Translations under genes and position numbers: made by a program
Part shown: one piece after another, positions 8,004-15,954 of the stretch
Position numbering within the stretch: position 1 is the stretch's first letter
Layout of the letters: every line of letters starts with the position of its first letter
Notes under the pieces: generated by a model
The model's input: the letters and a program-made list of their open reading frames with translations, nothing else
What the model was told of the DNA's origin: nothing
Database searches by the model: none
Assembly (NCBI RefSeq): GCF_001005085.2
Contig: NZ_LBMU02000003.1
Span: 1-64,000 of the forward strand
DNA: 64,000 nucleotides
Direction: 5' to 3'
Origin: Streptomyces humi
GTDB lineage: Bacteria > Actinomycetota > Actinomycetes > Streptomycetales > Streptomycetaceae

Positions 8004-8090
8004 TCAGAACTTGACGGTGATCCCGACCTCGACCTTGACCGACTCCCGCTCGTTGCTCTGCGGGTCACTGGTGACGACGGTCTTCTCCAT
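8004..8090 (-). CDS. Candidate RiPP precursor peptide 1 (28 aa)
   Basis: ATG 8090 has a near-perfect ribosome-binding site GGGAGG 6 nt upstream. The peptide begins MEKTVVTSDPQSNERE and ends SVKVEVGITVKF, then TGA. It shares the E-K-[T/V]-V-V-[T/N]-[S/N]-D-P-Q leader with peptide 2 and the terminal Lys-aromatic motif, and its predicted core alternates Val/Ile with polar residues. First gene of the minus-strand operon that continues into the radical SAM maturase. The stronger translation signal than peptide 2 suggests it may be the major product. Confidence 0.78.
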   Translation of the reverse strand: MEKTVVTSDPQSNERESVKVEVGITVKF

Positions 8091-8153
8091 GGCGTACCTC
8101 CCCTCGGCCTTTCCGGGTGCCGGGCACGCCGAGTGCCGCACAGCCGTGCCGGC

Positions 8154-8187
8154 AGGCGTACATCGTCGTAGTCAGCGTGGTACGCCT
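8154..8187. promoter_or_regulatory. 8-bp inverted repeat upstream of the RiPP operon
   Basis: AGGCGTAC at 8154-8161 and GTACGCCT at 8180-8187 are perfect inverted copies separated by 18 bp, located 64-97 bp upstream of the first precursor start codon. A candidate operator or promoter element in the 169-bp divergent region between the RiPP operon and the dehydrogenase gene. I see no convincing -35/-10 pair. Confidence 0.4.
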
Positions 8188-8259
8188 CGGGCGCCCTGTC
8201 GCGAACCGTCCCGTTCAACGGACCGGACGTTGACGCACGGCACACGTACCGTGAGGCTC

Positions 8260-9126
8260 ATGACCACAGTGACTCTCCTGCACCCCGGCGCCATGGGCGC
8301 CAAGGTCGGCGCCGAGGCACGCCGTACCGGCACCCGGGTGCTCCATGTCCCGGCCGGCCGAGGCGCGGCCAGCGTCGGGCGGGCGCGTGCGGCCGGTCTG
8401 GAGGCGGCCGAGTCGCTCGGCGCCGCCCTGGACGTCAGCGACCTGGTGCTGTCGATCTGCCCACCGCACGCGGCGGAGGACGTCGCCAGGGAGGTCCTCG
8501 GCCACGCGTTCCACGGTGTCTACGTCGACGCGAACGCCATCAGCCCCGACCGGGCCCGCCGTATCTCCGATGCCTGCCTGGACCGTGGCGTCGTCATGGT
8601 CGACGGCTCGATCATCGGCGCTCCCCCCGGCGCGGGAGCCCAGCCCCGGCTCCACCTGAGCGGCGACCGGGAGGCGGTCGGCCGGGCCGCCGCGGTGTTC
8701 GAGGGCACCGCCGTGCTGGCCAGGCCGCTGGACGCCGGGATCGGTGCCGCGTCGGCCCTGAAGATGGCCTTCGCGTCCTTCCAGAAGTCCGCCCGCGCGC
8801 TCGCCGCCGTCTCGCACGCACTCGCCGCGAGCCACGGCGTGGGCGACGAACTGGCCCTGGAAGCCGAGTCGATCACCCAGGGCATCCTCGCCGACGTGGA
8901 CTACCTGCCCAGCCTCGCGGCCCGCGCCTGGCGCTGGGCCCCCGAGATGGAGGAGATAGCCGCCACCCTGCGCTCCGCCGGCCTGCCGCCCGCCCTGGCC
9001 GAGGCCAGCGCCACGGTGATGCGCCACTGGACCTCCGACAAGGACCGCTTCGACCTCCCCCTGAAGGACGTCCTGTCCCACCTCCACACCCCGGACGACC
9101 CGGCGCCGGACCGCACGCCGGAGTGA
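8260..9126 (+). CDS. NAD(P)-dependent oxidoreductase, 6-phosphogluconate/3-hydroxyisobutyrate dehydrogenase-like
   Basis: 288 aa. It opens MTTVTLLHPGAMGAKVGAEA, the GxGxMG-type dinucleotide-binding start (here HPGAMGAKVG), with DLVLSICPPHAAEDVA and the substrate-side motif VYVDANAISPDRAR. The C-terminal half (AASALKMAFASFQKSARAL) fits the helical dehydrogenase domain of the DUF1932 type. ATG 8260 is chosen because the family starts at the first beta strand; there is no clear ribosome-binding site. Divergent from the RiPP operon. Substrate unknown; involvement with the peptide is possible but unsupported. Confidence 0.8.
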   Translation: MTTVTLLHPGAMGAKVGAEARRTGTRVLHVPAGRGAASVGRARAAGLEAAESLGAALDVSDLVLSICPPHAAEDVAREVLGHAFHGVYVDANAISPDRARRISDACLDRGVVMVDGSIIGAPPGAGAQPRLHLSGDREAVGRAAAVFEGTAVLARPLDAGIGAASALKMAFASFQKSARALAAVSHALAASHGVGDELALEAESITQGILADVDYLPSLAARAWRWAPEMEEIAATLRSAGLPPALAEASATVMRHWTSDKDRFDLPLKDVLSHLHTPDDPAPDRTPE

Positions 9127-9183
9127 GCGTCTCCCCGGCTCCGGCAGGTCGTCCCCACCGGGCGGCGCGTCCCGGGAAGTCGA

Positions 9184-9265
9184 CCGGCAGCACAACGCGC
9201 ACGGCGAGCCGGCAGCACAACCCGCACGGCAAGCCGGCAGCACAACCCGCACGGCGGGCCGGCAG
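9184..9265. repeat. 25-bp tandem repeat, three copies
   Basis: Three consecutive 25-bp units beginning CCGGCAGCACAAC at 9184, 9209 and 9234 plus a 7-bp partial copy, in the 208-bp convergent gap between the dehydrogenase and the hydrolase. Units differ at only a few positions. No terminator-like hairpin stands out in this gap. Confidence 0.9.
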
Positions 9266-9334
9266 GCGCAGCCGACCGGCTCAGGGACGTTCTCCGCCCC
9301 GCAGTGGGCGCCACGCGGCAGCAGGGGCCACGGG

Positions 9335-10216
9335 TCAGCGCCGGACGAGGGACCGGATCTCGTCGGCGATCAGCTCCGGATCCTCCTCGGCCATGAAGTG
9401 GCCGCACGAGACCGTACGGTGGCGCAGGTCGTCGGACCAGGCACTCCACAGCCCCTGGGCGTGGTAGCCGAGGGCCGCGCCCCAGTCCTGCTGGAGCACG
9501 GTGACCGGCATGGCCAGCCGGCGGCCCGCTTCCCTGTCCGCGGTGTCGTGCGCCACGTCCACGCCGGCCGAGGCCCGGTAGTCGGCGACGACGGAGGGCA
9601 CGGCCGCGGCGGAGGCGGCGAGGTAGTGGGCACGGACGTCGGCGGGGACGGCGTCCGGGGCGAGGGTCCAGGCGTCGAGGAAGTGGCCGAAGAAGGCGTC
9701 GGCGGACGCCTCGATCATCCGCTCCGGCAGGCCCGGGGGCTGGGCCATCAGATAGAGGTGGAAACCGACCGCGCCGGTCACCCCGCGCAGGGCGTCCCAC
9801 ATGTCGAGGGTCGGCAGGACGTCGAGGAACAGGGCGTGGGACACCGCCTCCGGGTGGTCCATCGCGGCCCGGAAGGCGACCAGGGCACCCCGGTCGTGGC
9901 CGGCCAGGGCGAAGCGGTCGTGACCCAGCCGGGCCGCGAGACGGACGACGTCCCGGGCCATGGTCCGCTTGGAGTAGGTCTCCGGCCCGTTCTCGGCGGG
10001 CTTGTCGCTGGCGCCGTAGCCGCGCAGGTCGGGACAGATCACGGTGTGGTCGGCGGCGAGGCCGGCGGCGACGTGCCGCCACATGAGGTGGGTCTGCGGG
10101 AAACCGTGCAGCAGCACGAGGGGGCTGCCGGTGCCGCCGACGGCGGCGTTCAGCGTGACGCCGTCACCGACCGGCACGCGCCGCTCGGTGAATCCGGGAA
10201 TGCTCGGGTGTGTCAC
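9335..10216 (-). CDS. Alpha/beta hydrolase (haloacetate dehalogenase / epoxide hydrolase type)
   Basis: 293 aa. Oxyanion motif LVLLHGFPQTHLMW (H37-G38), nucleophile elbow GHDRG with Asp108 in the nucleophile position, and catalytic His273 in SCGHFMAEEDPE. Asp as nucleophile places it with haloalkane/haloacetate dehalogenases and epoxide hydrolases rather than serine esterases. PDLRGYGASDKP is the usual signature of this subgroup. I chose GTG 10216 because AGGAG lies 5 nt upstream; a start at 10249 would add 11 residues. Substrate not predictable. No operon partner. Confidence 0.88.
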   Translation of the reverse strand: MTHPSIPGFTERRVPVGDGVTLNAAVGGTGSPLVLLHGFPQTHLMWRHVAAGLAADHTVICPDLRGYGASDKPAENGPETYSKRTMARDVVRLAARLGHDRFALAGHDRGALVAFRAAMDHPEAVSHALFLDVLPTLDMWDALRGVTGAVGFHLYLMAQPPGLPERMIEASADAFFGHFLDAWTLAPDAVPADVRAHYLAASAAAVPSVVADYRASAGVDVAHDTADREAGRRLAMPVTVLQQDWGAALGYHAQGLWSAWSDDLRHRTVSCGHFMAEEDPELIADEIRSLVRR

Positions 10217-10375
10217 AGCGACTCCTGTGGCTCGTGGCAGAGTGGACATCCCGGACCTCCGGCCTCGGCGGACCGGGGCACCCGGGACGGCACCCAGGTT
10301 GTGGCCCCCGGATCAGCGATCGATGAGCGAACACGCGGCACCCCGGCACGGCGCCGCCCACGAAGGGACGACGCC

Positions 10376-12733
10376 GTGGGCGTGGAGTTCGAACCGGGGG
10401 GCGGGGAGCACGGATCGGTGGACGCACGGTCCGAGCCGGAGGACGCACGGTCCGAGCCGGAGGACGCACGGTCCGAGCCGGAGGGCGTGCACTGCGGGCC
10501 GGGGGATGGCCGCTACGAACCGGTCGGCGGGCGCCACGAACCGGTCGGTGGGGAGTGCGAGCCGGTCGGCGGGCGCCACGAACCGGTCGACGGACGCCAC
10601 GAACCGGTCGGTGGGCGCCACGAACCGGTCGGTGGGGAGTGCGAACCGGTCGGCGGTGGCCCTGGGGCTGTCGGCGGAGAGTCCGAGCCGGAAGGTGTGC
10701 CGGGGGGTGTGCGGTTCGGGGTGTTGGGGCCGGTCGCCGCGTGGAGGGTCGACGGCGCGCCCCTGCCGCTCGGTGCGCCGCGCCACCGCGAGGTGCTGGG
10801 ACGGCTGCTGGTCGCCCGGGGCCGGGTGGTGCCCGTCGGCCGGCTCGTGGCCGACCTGTGGGAGGGCGAACCCCCGGCCGCAGCGGTCGGCGCGGTCCGC
10901 ACCTTCGTCGCGGCCCTGCGCCGCGCCCTGGAACCCGCGCGTCCGGCCCGCCGACCGTCCCGGCTGCTGGTCACCGAAGGCCCCGGCTACGCCCTGCGCG
11001 CCGGACGCGACACGGTCGACGCCTGGCGGTTCGAGGACACCACGGCCCGCGCCGCCGCGGCCCCGCCGCACGCGGCGGTCGCCCTGTGGGACGAGGCACT
11101 CGCCCAATGGCGCGGGCCGGTCCTCGCCGACTTCGCCGGCGTCGCGTGGGCCGCCGCCGAACAGGCCCGCCTGGAGGCCCTGCGCCTGGACGCCGTCGAG
11201 CGCCGTGCCGACGCCCTGCTGGCCACCGGCGCCGCCCGGGACGCCGTCGCCGACCTGCGCGCCCACCTCGCCGCACACCCCGGCCGGGAGGACGGCTGGG
11301 TTCTGCTGGCGACCGCGCTGGACCGGTCCGGGCGCCGCGGCGAGGCCCTGGACACGCTGCTCCGCGCCCGCCGGGCCCTCACCGGCGCGTACGGCCCCGG
11401 CGGCGCGGCCGCCCTGGCCCGCGCCGAAGCCCGCATCCTCAGCGGCACCACCGTCCCCGTGGCCGAACCGGCCGGAGCGGCGGACGGCGTCTGGGACCGC
11501 GCGGCCGCCGCGTGGGACCGCTCGGTGCCGGCCCGGTCCCGGGCCCGGCTGTACGCCACGGCCGGCCTGCTGCGCGACCTCGCGGTGACCGGCGCCGACG
11601 GTCTGGAAGAGGCCCGCGAGCACCGCCGGGACCTGGTCGCGGCGGCCGAGACGACCGGCGACACCGAGCTGGCCGCGAGGATCATCGGCAGCTACGACGT
11701 CCCCGCCGTGTGGACCCGCGCCGACGACCCCGGGGGCGCGGGCGAACTGGTCCGCGCCGCCGCCCGCGCCGCCGCCCGGCTCGGCCCGGACGGGCCGCCC
11801 GCCCTGCGGGCCCGGCTGCTGTCGGTCGTCGCGGTCGAGTCACGCGGCGACGCCGCCGCCGACACGGTTCTGCCCCGGGCGGCCGACGCCCCCGCGGCCG
11901 AACCGTGGCGGCTGCGCGCGGAACGGGCCGCCGAGGAGGCCGTCCGTCTCGCCCGGCGCCTCCAGGACCCCGCGCTGCTCGCGTTCGCCCTGAACGGTGC
12001 CTTCATGCAGTCCTTCGCCGGCTGCGGATCGGCCGCCCGCCGAGACGTCCTCGGCGCCGAACTGACCCGGCTGGCGACCGACCACCAACTGCCGAACCAC
12101 GAGGTCCTGGGACGCCTGATCCGGCTTCAGGCGCTCGCCGGACTCGGCGATTTCGCGGCGGCGGACGCGCAGGCCGAGGCGATCGACCGGCTCGCCCACC
12201 GCAACGAACGGCCGCTCGCCGGGGTGTTCACCGCCTGGTACCGGGCACTGCGCCGCTGCGAGACCGACGGCAGGCCGGCCGCGCGTACCGCGTACGCCCG
12301 GGTCCTGGCGGAGACCGCCGACTGCGGGATGCCCGGCCTCACCCGGGGAGCCGCCGTCCTCGTCACGCTGGTCCCGGTCATGCGGGGTGACGCCCGGCCC
12401 GACCCGGACGACTTCGCGGACCTGGACCCGGGCCCGTACCGGCCCTGGCTCGACCCGCTGCTCCTGGCCGCCTCGGGCGCCGCCGAACAGGCCCGCCGGG
12501 CACTCACCGAGGTGCCCCGCCCACCGCACGACCTCCTCCAGGAGGCGCTGTGGTGTGTACTCGCCCGTGCCGCCGCGTCCGTCGGCCACCTGCCGGTCCT
12601 GCGCCGCGCCCGCGCCGAACTGGCCGCCGCCGCAGCGGAGTCCGCCGGCGCCGGCAGCGGCCTGATCTCCTTCGGCCCGGTCACCCACCACCTGCGGTCC
12701 ACCGACAGGGCCCTCGCCGCCCACGCCCCCTGA
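10376..12733 (+). CDS. BTAD-domain (SARP/AfsR-like) regulator with C-terminal TPR-like region
   Basis: The recognisable protein begins VRFGVLGPVAAWRVDGAPLP at GTG 10709 (winged helix), continues through a BTAD domain (VDAWRFEDTTARAAAAPPHA and on) and ends in about 400 residues of Ala/Leu/Arg-rich helical repeats, probably TPR-like, without an obvious NB-ARC P-loop. The upstream GTG at 10376 has GAAGGGA about 7 nt before it and stays in frame through the 21-bp repeats, adding 111 residues of imperfect heptapeptides (DARSEPE, GRHEPVG, GECEPVG). Family members normally start near 10709, so the extension may be non-coding. Function: pathway-specific activator; target unknown. Confidence 0.75.
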   Translation: MGVEFEPGGGEHGSVDARSEPEDARSEPEDARSEPEGVHCGPGDGRYEPVGGRHEPVGGECEPVGGRHEPVDGRHEPVGGRHEPVGGECEPVGGGPGAVGGESEPEGVPGGVRFGVLGPVAAWRVDGAPLPLGAPRHREVLGRLLVARGRVVPVGRLVADLWEGEPPAAAVGAVRTFVAALRRALEPARPARRPSRLLVTEGPGYALRAGRDTVDAWRFEDTTARAAAAPPHAAVALWDEALAQWRGPVLADFAGVAWAAAEQARLEALRLDAVERRADALLATGAARDAVADLRAHLAAHPGREDGWVLLATALDRSGRRGEALDTLLRARRALTGAYGPGGAAALARAEARILSGTTVPVAEPAGAADGVWDRAAAAWDRSVPARSRARLYATAGLLRDLAVTGADGLEEAREHRRDLVAAAETTGDTELAARIIGSYDVPAVWTRADDPGGAGELVRAAARAAARLGPDGPPALRARLLSVVAVESRGDAAADTVLPRAADAPAAEPWRLRAERAAEEAVRLARRLQDPALLAFALNGAFMQSFAGCGSAARRDVLGAELTRLATDHQLPNHEVLGRLIRLQALAGLGDFAAADAQAEAIDRLAHRNERPLAGVFTAWYRALRRCETDGRPAARTAYARVLAETADCGMPGLTRGAAVLVTLVPVMRGDARPDPDDFADLDPGPYRPWLDPLLLAASGAAEQARRALTEVPRPPHDLLQEALWCVLARAAASVGHLPVLRRARAELAAAAAESAGAGSGLISFGPVTHHLRSTDRALAAHAP
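10421..10483. repeat. 21-bp perfect tandem repeat, three copies
   Basis: Three identical 21-bp units starting GACGCACGGTCCGAG at 10421, 10442 and 10463. If translated in the BTAD frame, each encodes DARSEPE. 21 bp is two helical turns, so the array could equally be a phased protein-binding region. Confidence 0.95.
10511..10657. repeat. 21-bp tandem repeat, seven imperfect copies
   Basis: Seven 21-bp units with the common core GAACCGGTCGG (one copy GAGCCGGTCGG and one GAACCGGTCGA), containing the palindrome ACCGGT in six of them. Units alternate between CGCCACGAA and GAGTGCGA beginnings. In frame they encode GRHEPVG or GECEPVG heptads. They lie 52 bp upstream of the canonical BTAD start at 10709. 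Confidence 0.95.
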
Positions 12734-12909
12734 GCCCCGGACGGTCACGCCCCCTGAGCCCCGGTCACGCCTCCTGAGCCCCGCCCACGCACCCGGGCAG
12801 CGAACCCGGAACTCGTGATCCGGCGCTGATCCGCACGGCCACCCGGTTTTGACCGTCTCCGGCCGGCCAGCGGACGGACCCGCTCTCGCTCTCACGGATC
12901 CGCTCACGC

Positions 12910-13485
12910 TCAAGGCCGCCGGGTGGCCCGGTGCACGAAGGCGGGTGGCAGATTCGCCCACACCGTCCTCGATCGTTCCAACCGGTCGAAACGGCGTGCC
13001 AGTTCGGCGGTGAAGTGACGGGCGGGCGGCGTCCAGGCCGCGTGCAGGTAGGCGAAGGTGGTGAACCAGCCGCCGGGCGCGAGGACTTCGGCCACGGCGT
13101 CCAGGACGTACCCGCGCCGGTGCTGCGGCATGACCGTCCACGGCAGCCCGGAGACCACCGCGTCGACCGGTTCGCCTGCCACGACGGCCAGCTCGGCCGC
13201 CGATCCGTGCACCACGGTCAGCCGGGTGTCCCGCCGGGTGGCCGACAGCCGGGCGGCGAGCACCGGGTTGAGCTCGACGGCGACCAGCCGTGCGCCGGGG
13301 GCCAGCCGGGCGAGGATCGCGTCGGTGAACACCCCCGTCCCCGGGCCGAGTTCGGCAACGGTCCGGGCCCGCTCCAGGCCGATGCCCGCGGTCATCGCGT
13401 ACGCCAGCCTTCGTGAACTGGGCGCCACGGCACCGGTCATGAGGGGCCGTCTGAGGAACTCGGAGGTGATCGACATGGCGGCCAT
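12910..13485 (-). CDS. Phospholipid N-methyltransferase-like / rRNA dimethyltransferase-like class I methyltransferase
   Basis: 191 aa. SITSEFLRRPLMTGAVAPSS is the characteristic opening of PmtA-type phospholipid N-methyltransferases. It is followed by SAM motif I VAELGPGTGVFTDAIL, acidic motif LVAVELNPVLAARL, and DAVVSGLPWTVMP in the motif IV position. Start is ATG 13485 or ATG 13476; neither has a good ribosome-binding site. Convergent with the BTAD gene and divergent from the sensor kinase, so monocistronic. Lipid versus small-molecule substrate is unresolved. Confidence 0.8.
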   Translation of the reverse strand: MAAMSITSEFLRRPLMTGAVAPSSRRLAYAMTAGIGLERARTVAELGPGTGVFTDAILARLAPGARLVAVELNPVLAARLSATRRDTRLTVVHGSAAELAVVAGEPVDAVVSGLPWTVMPQHRRGYVLDAVAEVLAPGGWFTTFAYLHAAWTPPARHFTAELARRFDRLERSRTVWANLPPAFVHRATRRP

Positions 13486-13608
13486 GCTGGAAGCGCCCGG
13501 GGTGGCCGCACGTCGTATCCCCGGCCGCTGCCCGTACGACTGCGGGAGGACCCGGTGACGCCCGCCAGGACGATGCCGGGCAGCGGGCCCCGGCCGTAGC
13601 GTGAGGCG

Positions 13609-15015
13609 GTGCACCGGCTCATCGAGACCCTGCCCCGCCTGCGGCGCGGACATCCGTGGCTGACGGACGTCCTGCTGGTCGTGCTGGTCGCCGTGCCCCC
13701 GGTGATCCGCCCGCAGCCGGGCTGGCGACCGGTCTGGGTACAGGCGGTCGTGTACGCCGCCCTGGTACTGCCCCTGCTGTGGCGCCGCCGCCGGCCGGTG
13801 CTCGTCGCGGCCCTGGTGACGGCCGCGTTCTGGGCGCAGTACCTCGGACAGGTGTGGGGACGGGAACCGGGACGCGGCGCCGTCGCCCTGGCCGCGGTCC
13901 TGGCCACCCTCACGGTACGCGGCCTGCGCCGGGCCGCCGCGGCGACGGTGCTCTGTGCCGCCGGCTGCGTACTGCTGTGGATTCCCGCCTGGCAGCGGGA
14001 CCACGGGGGCCCGGGTGCCCGCGGTGCCTGGCTCACCCCGCTCGCCGTGGCGCTCCTGCTGGCCGGGGCCTGGGTGTTCGGCGAGTACGTCCGTGCCCGG
14101 CGCGCCTATGTCGCCGAGTTCGAGCGGCGGGCCGCGCTCGCCGAGTCGGAACGCCTCGCCCTGGCCCGGTTCGCCGTCGCCGAGGAGCGGGCCCGCATCG
14201 CCCGCGAGATCCACGACGTCCTCGCGCACAGCGTGAGCGTGATGGTGCTCAACGCCGAGGGCGGCAGGCTGATGCGGCACACCGACCCCACGGTCGTCGA
14301 CCGCACCTTCGGCGTCATCAGCGCGACCGGCCGCGACGCGCTGGACGAACTGCGCCGGCTGCTGGAGGTGCTGCGGACCCCCGACGCGGGCTCCTCGTCC
14401 GACGCCCCCGGACCTGGGCCGGGCAGGGCCGGCGAGTCCCTCTCGGCCGATCTGCGGCGGCTGGTCGGGCGCCTCGACACGAACGGCACGCGCGCCCGGC
14501 TGGACCTGCGCGGAGAGCCGGGCGGCCTTCCGGCGGATCTCACCGTGCAGACGTACCGCATCGTGCAGGAGGCACTCACCAACGTGGTCAAGCACGCCCC
14601 GCCGAACGCCTCGATCCACGTACGGGTCGACACCGGTACCGCGGGACCGGGGCGCCTGGTCCGCATCCGGGTGGAGAACTCGGCCGGAACGGGAGCCGGA
14701 ACGAGGACCGGAACGGGAGCCGAAGCGAAGACCGGAGCGGGAGGCGAAGAGGGAACCAGAACGGGAGCCGGAACCAGGGCCGGAGCCGGAGGGGAAGGGG
14801 GAGCCGGAGCCGGAGACGAAGGGAGGGGCGGAGCCGGAGGCGTTCCGGGGCGCCCTGCCCGGCTGGGCGCCCGCGGTCACGGACTCACCGGCATGCGCGA
14901 GCGCACCGCCCTGTACGGCGGGAGCGTCGACGCCGGACCCACACCCGACGGGGGCTACCGGGTCACCGCCTGCCTGCGCCCCACCGGGCCCGAACCCACC
15001 CCGGCGACCCCATGA
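13609..15015 (+). CDS. Two-component sensor histidine kinase, NarL-partner (HisKA_3) type
   Basis: 468 aa. Five to six membrane helices in residues 18-160, then a coiled linker (RRAYVAEFERRAALAESE), HisKA_3 dimerisation domain with phospho-acceptor His202 (RIAREIHDVLAHS) and an HATPase domain (N box VQEALTNVVKHA, later GARGHGLTGMRERTALYGG). A Gly/Ala/Thr-rich insert of about 55 residues (about 361-415), encoded by imperfect 6-12 bp repeats, separates the ATPase strands from the G-box. GTG start 13609. The stop overlaps the response regulator start (ATGA), so the pair is co-translated. Signal unknown. Confidence 0.92.
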   Translation: MHRLIETLPRLRRGHPWLTDVLLVVLVAVPPVIRPQPGWRPVWVQAVVYAALVLPLLWRRRRPVLVAALVTAAFWAQYLGQVWGREPGRGAVALAAVLATLTVRGLRRAAAATVLCAAGCVLLWIPAWQRDHGGPGARGAWLTPLAVALLLAGAWVFGEYVRARRAYVAEFERRAALAESERLALARFAVAEERARIAREIHDVLAHSVSVMVLNAEGGRLMRHTDPTVVDRTFGVISATGRDALDELRRLLEVLRTPDAGSSSDAPGPGPGRAGESLSADLRRLVGRLDTNGTRARLDLRGEPGGLPADLTVQTYRIVQEALTNVVKHAPPNASIHVRVDTGTAGPGRLVRIRVENSAGTGAGTRTGTGAEAKTGAGGEEGTRTGAGTRAGAGGEGGAGAGDEGRGGAGGVPGRPARLGARGHGLTGMRERTALYGGSVDAGPTPDGGYRVTACLRPTGPEPTPATP

Positions 15016-15698
15016 CCGGCCCGGCCTCCACGCCGTCACCGTCGCGGGTGCTGATCTGCGACGACCAGCAACTGATCCGGATGGGACTGCGCATGGTCGT
15101 CGACAGCCAGCCCGACCTCACCGTGGTGGGCGAGGCCGCCGACGGCGACGCGGCGATCGCGGGTGTGGCCGCCCTGGAGCCGGACCTCGTCCTGATGGAC
15201 GTACGCATGCCGGGCCTTGACGGACTGGCCGCGACCGAACGCCTCTGCGCGGAACCGGATGGCCCCCGGATCCTCGTCGTCACCACCTTCGACCTCGACG
15301 AGTACGCCTACGCGGCCCTGCGTGCCGGCGCGAACGGCTTCCTCGTCAAGGACGCCCCCGCCGAGGAGATCCTGGTGACCGTCCGGGCGGTGCTGCGGGG
15401 CGAGGTCATGGTGGCGCCGTCCCTCACCCGGCGCCTGGTCGAACGCTTCGTCCTGCGGTCCCCCACGTCCGTGCCCGCCCAGCGCAGCCGCCTGGCCGCG
15501 CTCACCGAGCGGGAACGCGAAGTCCTGGCCCTGGTCGCCCGGGGACTGGCCAACGGCGAGATCGCCGACCGCCTCTTCGTCGGCGAGACGACCGTCAAGA
15601 CCCACCTCGGCCGCGTCCTCACCAAACTCGGCCTACGCGACCGCGTCCACGCGGTGATCTTCGCCTACGAGAGCGGGCTGATACGGGCCGGGGACTGA
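15012..15698 (+). CDS. Response regulator, NarL/LuxR family
   Basis: 228 aa. Receiver domain with acidic pocket D17-D18, phospho-acceptor Asp63 (LVLMDVRMPG), switch Thr in LVVTTFD and Lys in FLVKDAP. C-terminal LuxR-type HTH: LTEREREVLALVARGLANGEIADRLFVGE then TVKTHLGRVLTKLGL. Partner of the upstream kinase by a 4-nt overlap. Target genes are not indicated by the sequence; the phospholipid methyltransferase-like gene is divergent from this operon and may be one. Confidence 0.95.
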   Translation: MTGPASTPSPSRVLICDDQQLIRMGLRMVVDSQPDLTVVGEAADGDAAIAGVAALEPDLVLMDVRMPGLDGLAATERLCAEPDGPRILVVTTFDLDEYAYAALRAGANGFLVKDAPAEEILVTVRAVLRGEVMVAPSLTRRLVERFVLRSPTSVPAQRSRLAALTEREREVLALVARGLANGEIADRLFVGETTVKTHLGRVLTKLGLRDRVHAVIFAYESGLIRAGD

Positions 15699-15741
15699 AC
15701 GGCGACGGCCCACCGCCGCGTCCGTCCGCGGGTCCTGTCGG

Positions 15742-15930
15742 TCAGGCCAGGGGGTCCTTCCGGCCGACGTCGAACCTGCGTACCTCATTGCGTATACACG
15801 GGCCCCACTTGGTGAGGAGCGCCGTGACCTCCGGTGTGGCCACGTGTCCGCGAGGAAGACAATGGGGCAATTGGGCACTTTCGTCCAGCAGATCGAACCC
15901 AGGTGCAAGCTGTCCCCGGCCAACAGACCG
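15742..15930 (-). pseudogene. Possible C-terminal gene remnant downstream of VapC
   Basis: An open minus-strand frame without a usable start codon reads RGQLAPGFDLLDES, then AQLPHCLPRGHVATPEVTA, then LLTKWGPCIRNEVRRFD and VGRKDPLA before TGA at 15742. The composition looks protein-like, but the frame is closed by a stop just upstream. I do not recognise the family. It may be a decayed gene tail left by insertion of the toxin-antitoxin module; coding status is weakly supported. Confidence 0.3.
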
Positions 15931-15954
15931 ACAACGTGAACCGGCTCCAGAAGA

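Noticed and set aside
5384..8014. Long plus-strand open frame across the RiPP operon
   Set aside because: Antisense shadow of the radical SAM and DUF5825-like genes, with no recognisable domain.
8230..8252. TTGACG and TACCGT as a promoter for the dehydrogenase gene
   Set aside because: The spacer is only 11 bp, too short for a sigma70-type promoter.
9398..10375. Upstream extension of the BTAD reading frame back to 9398
   Set aside because: It would be antisense to the alpha/beta hydrolase gene, which has a full catalytic triad; the frame is open only because of G+C content.
10421..10657. Repeat arrays considered as a CRISPR
   Set aside because: Units are directly contiguous with no unique spacers, and no cas genes are present. 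The same applies to the arrays at 38041 and 41315.
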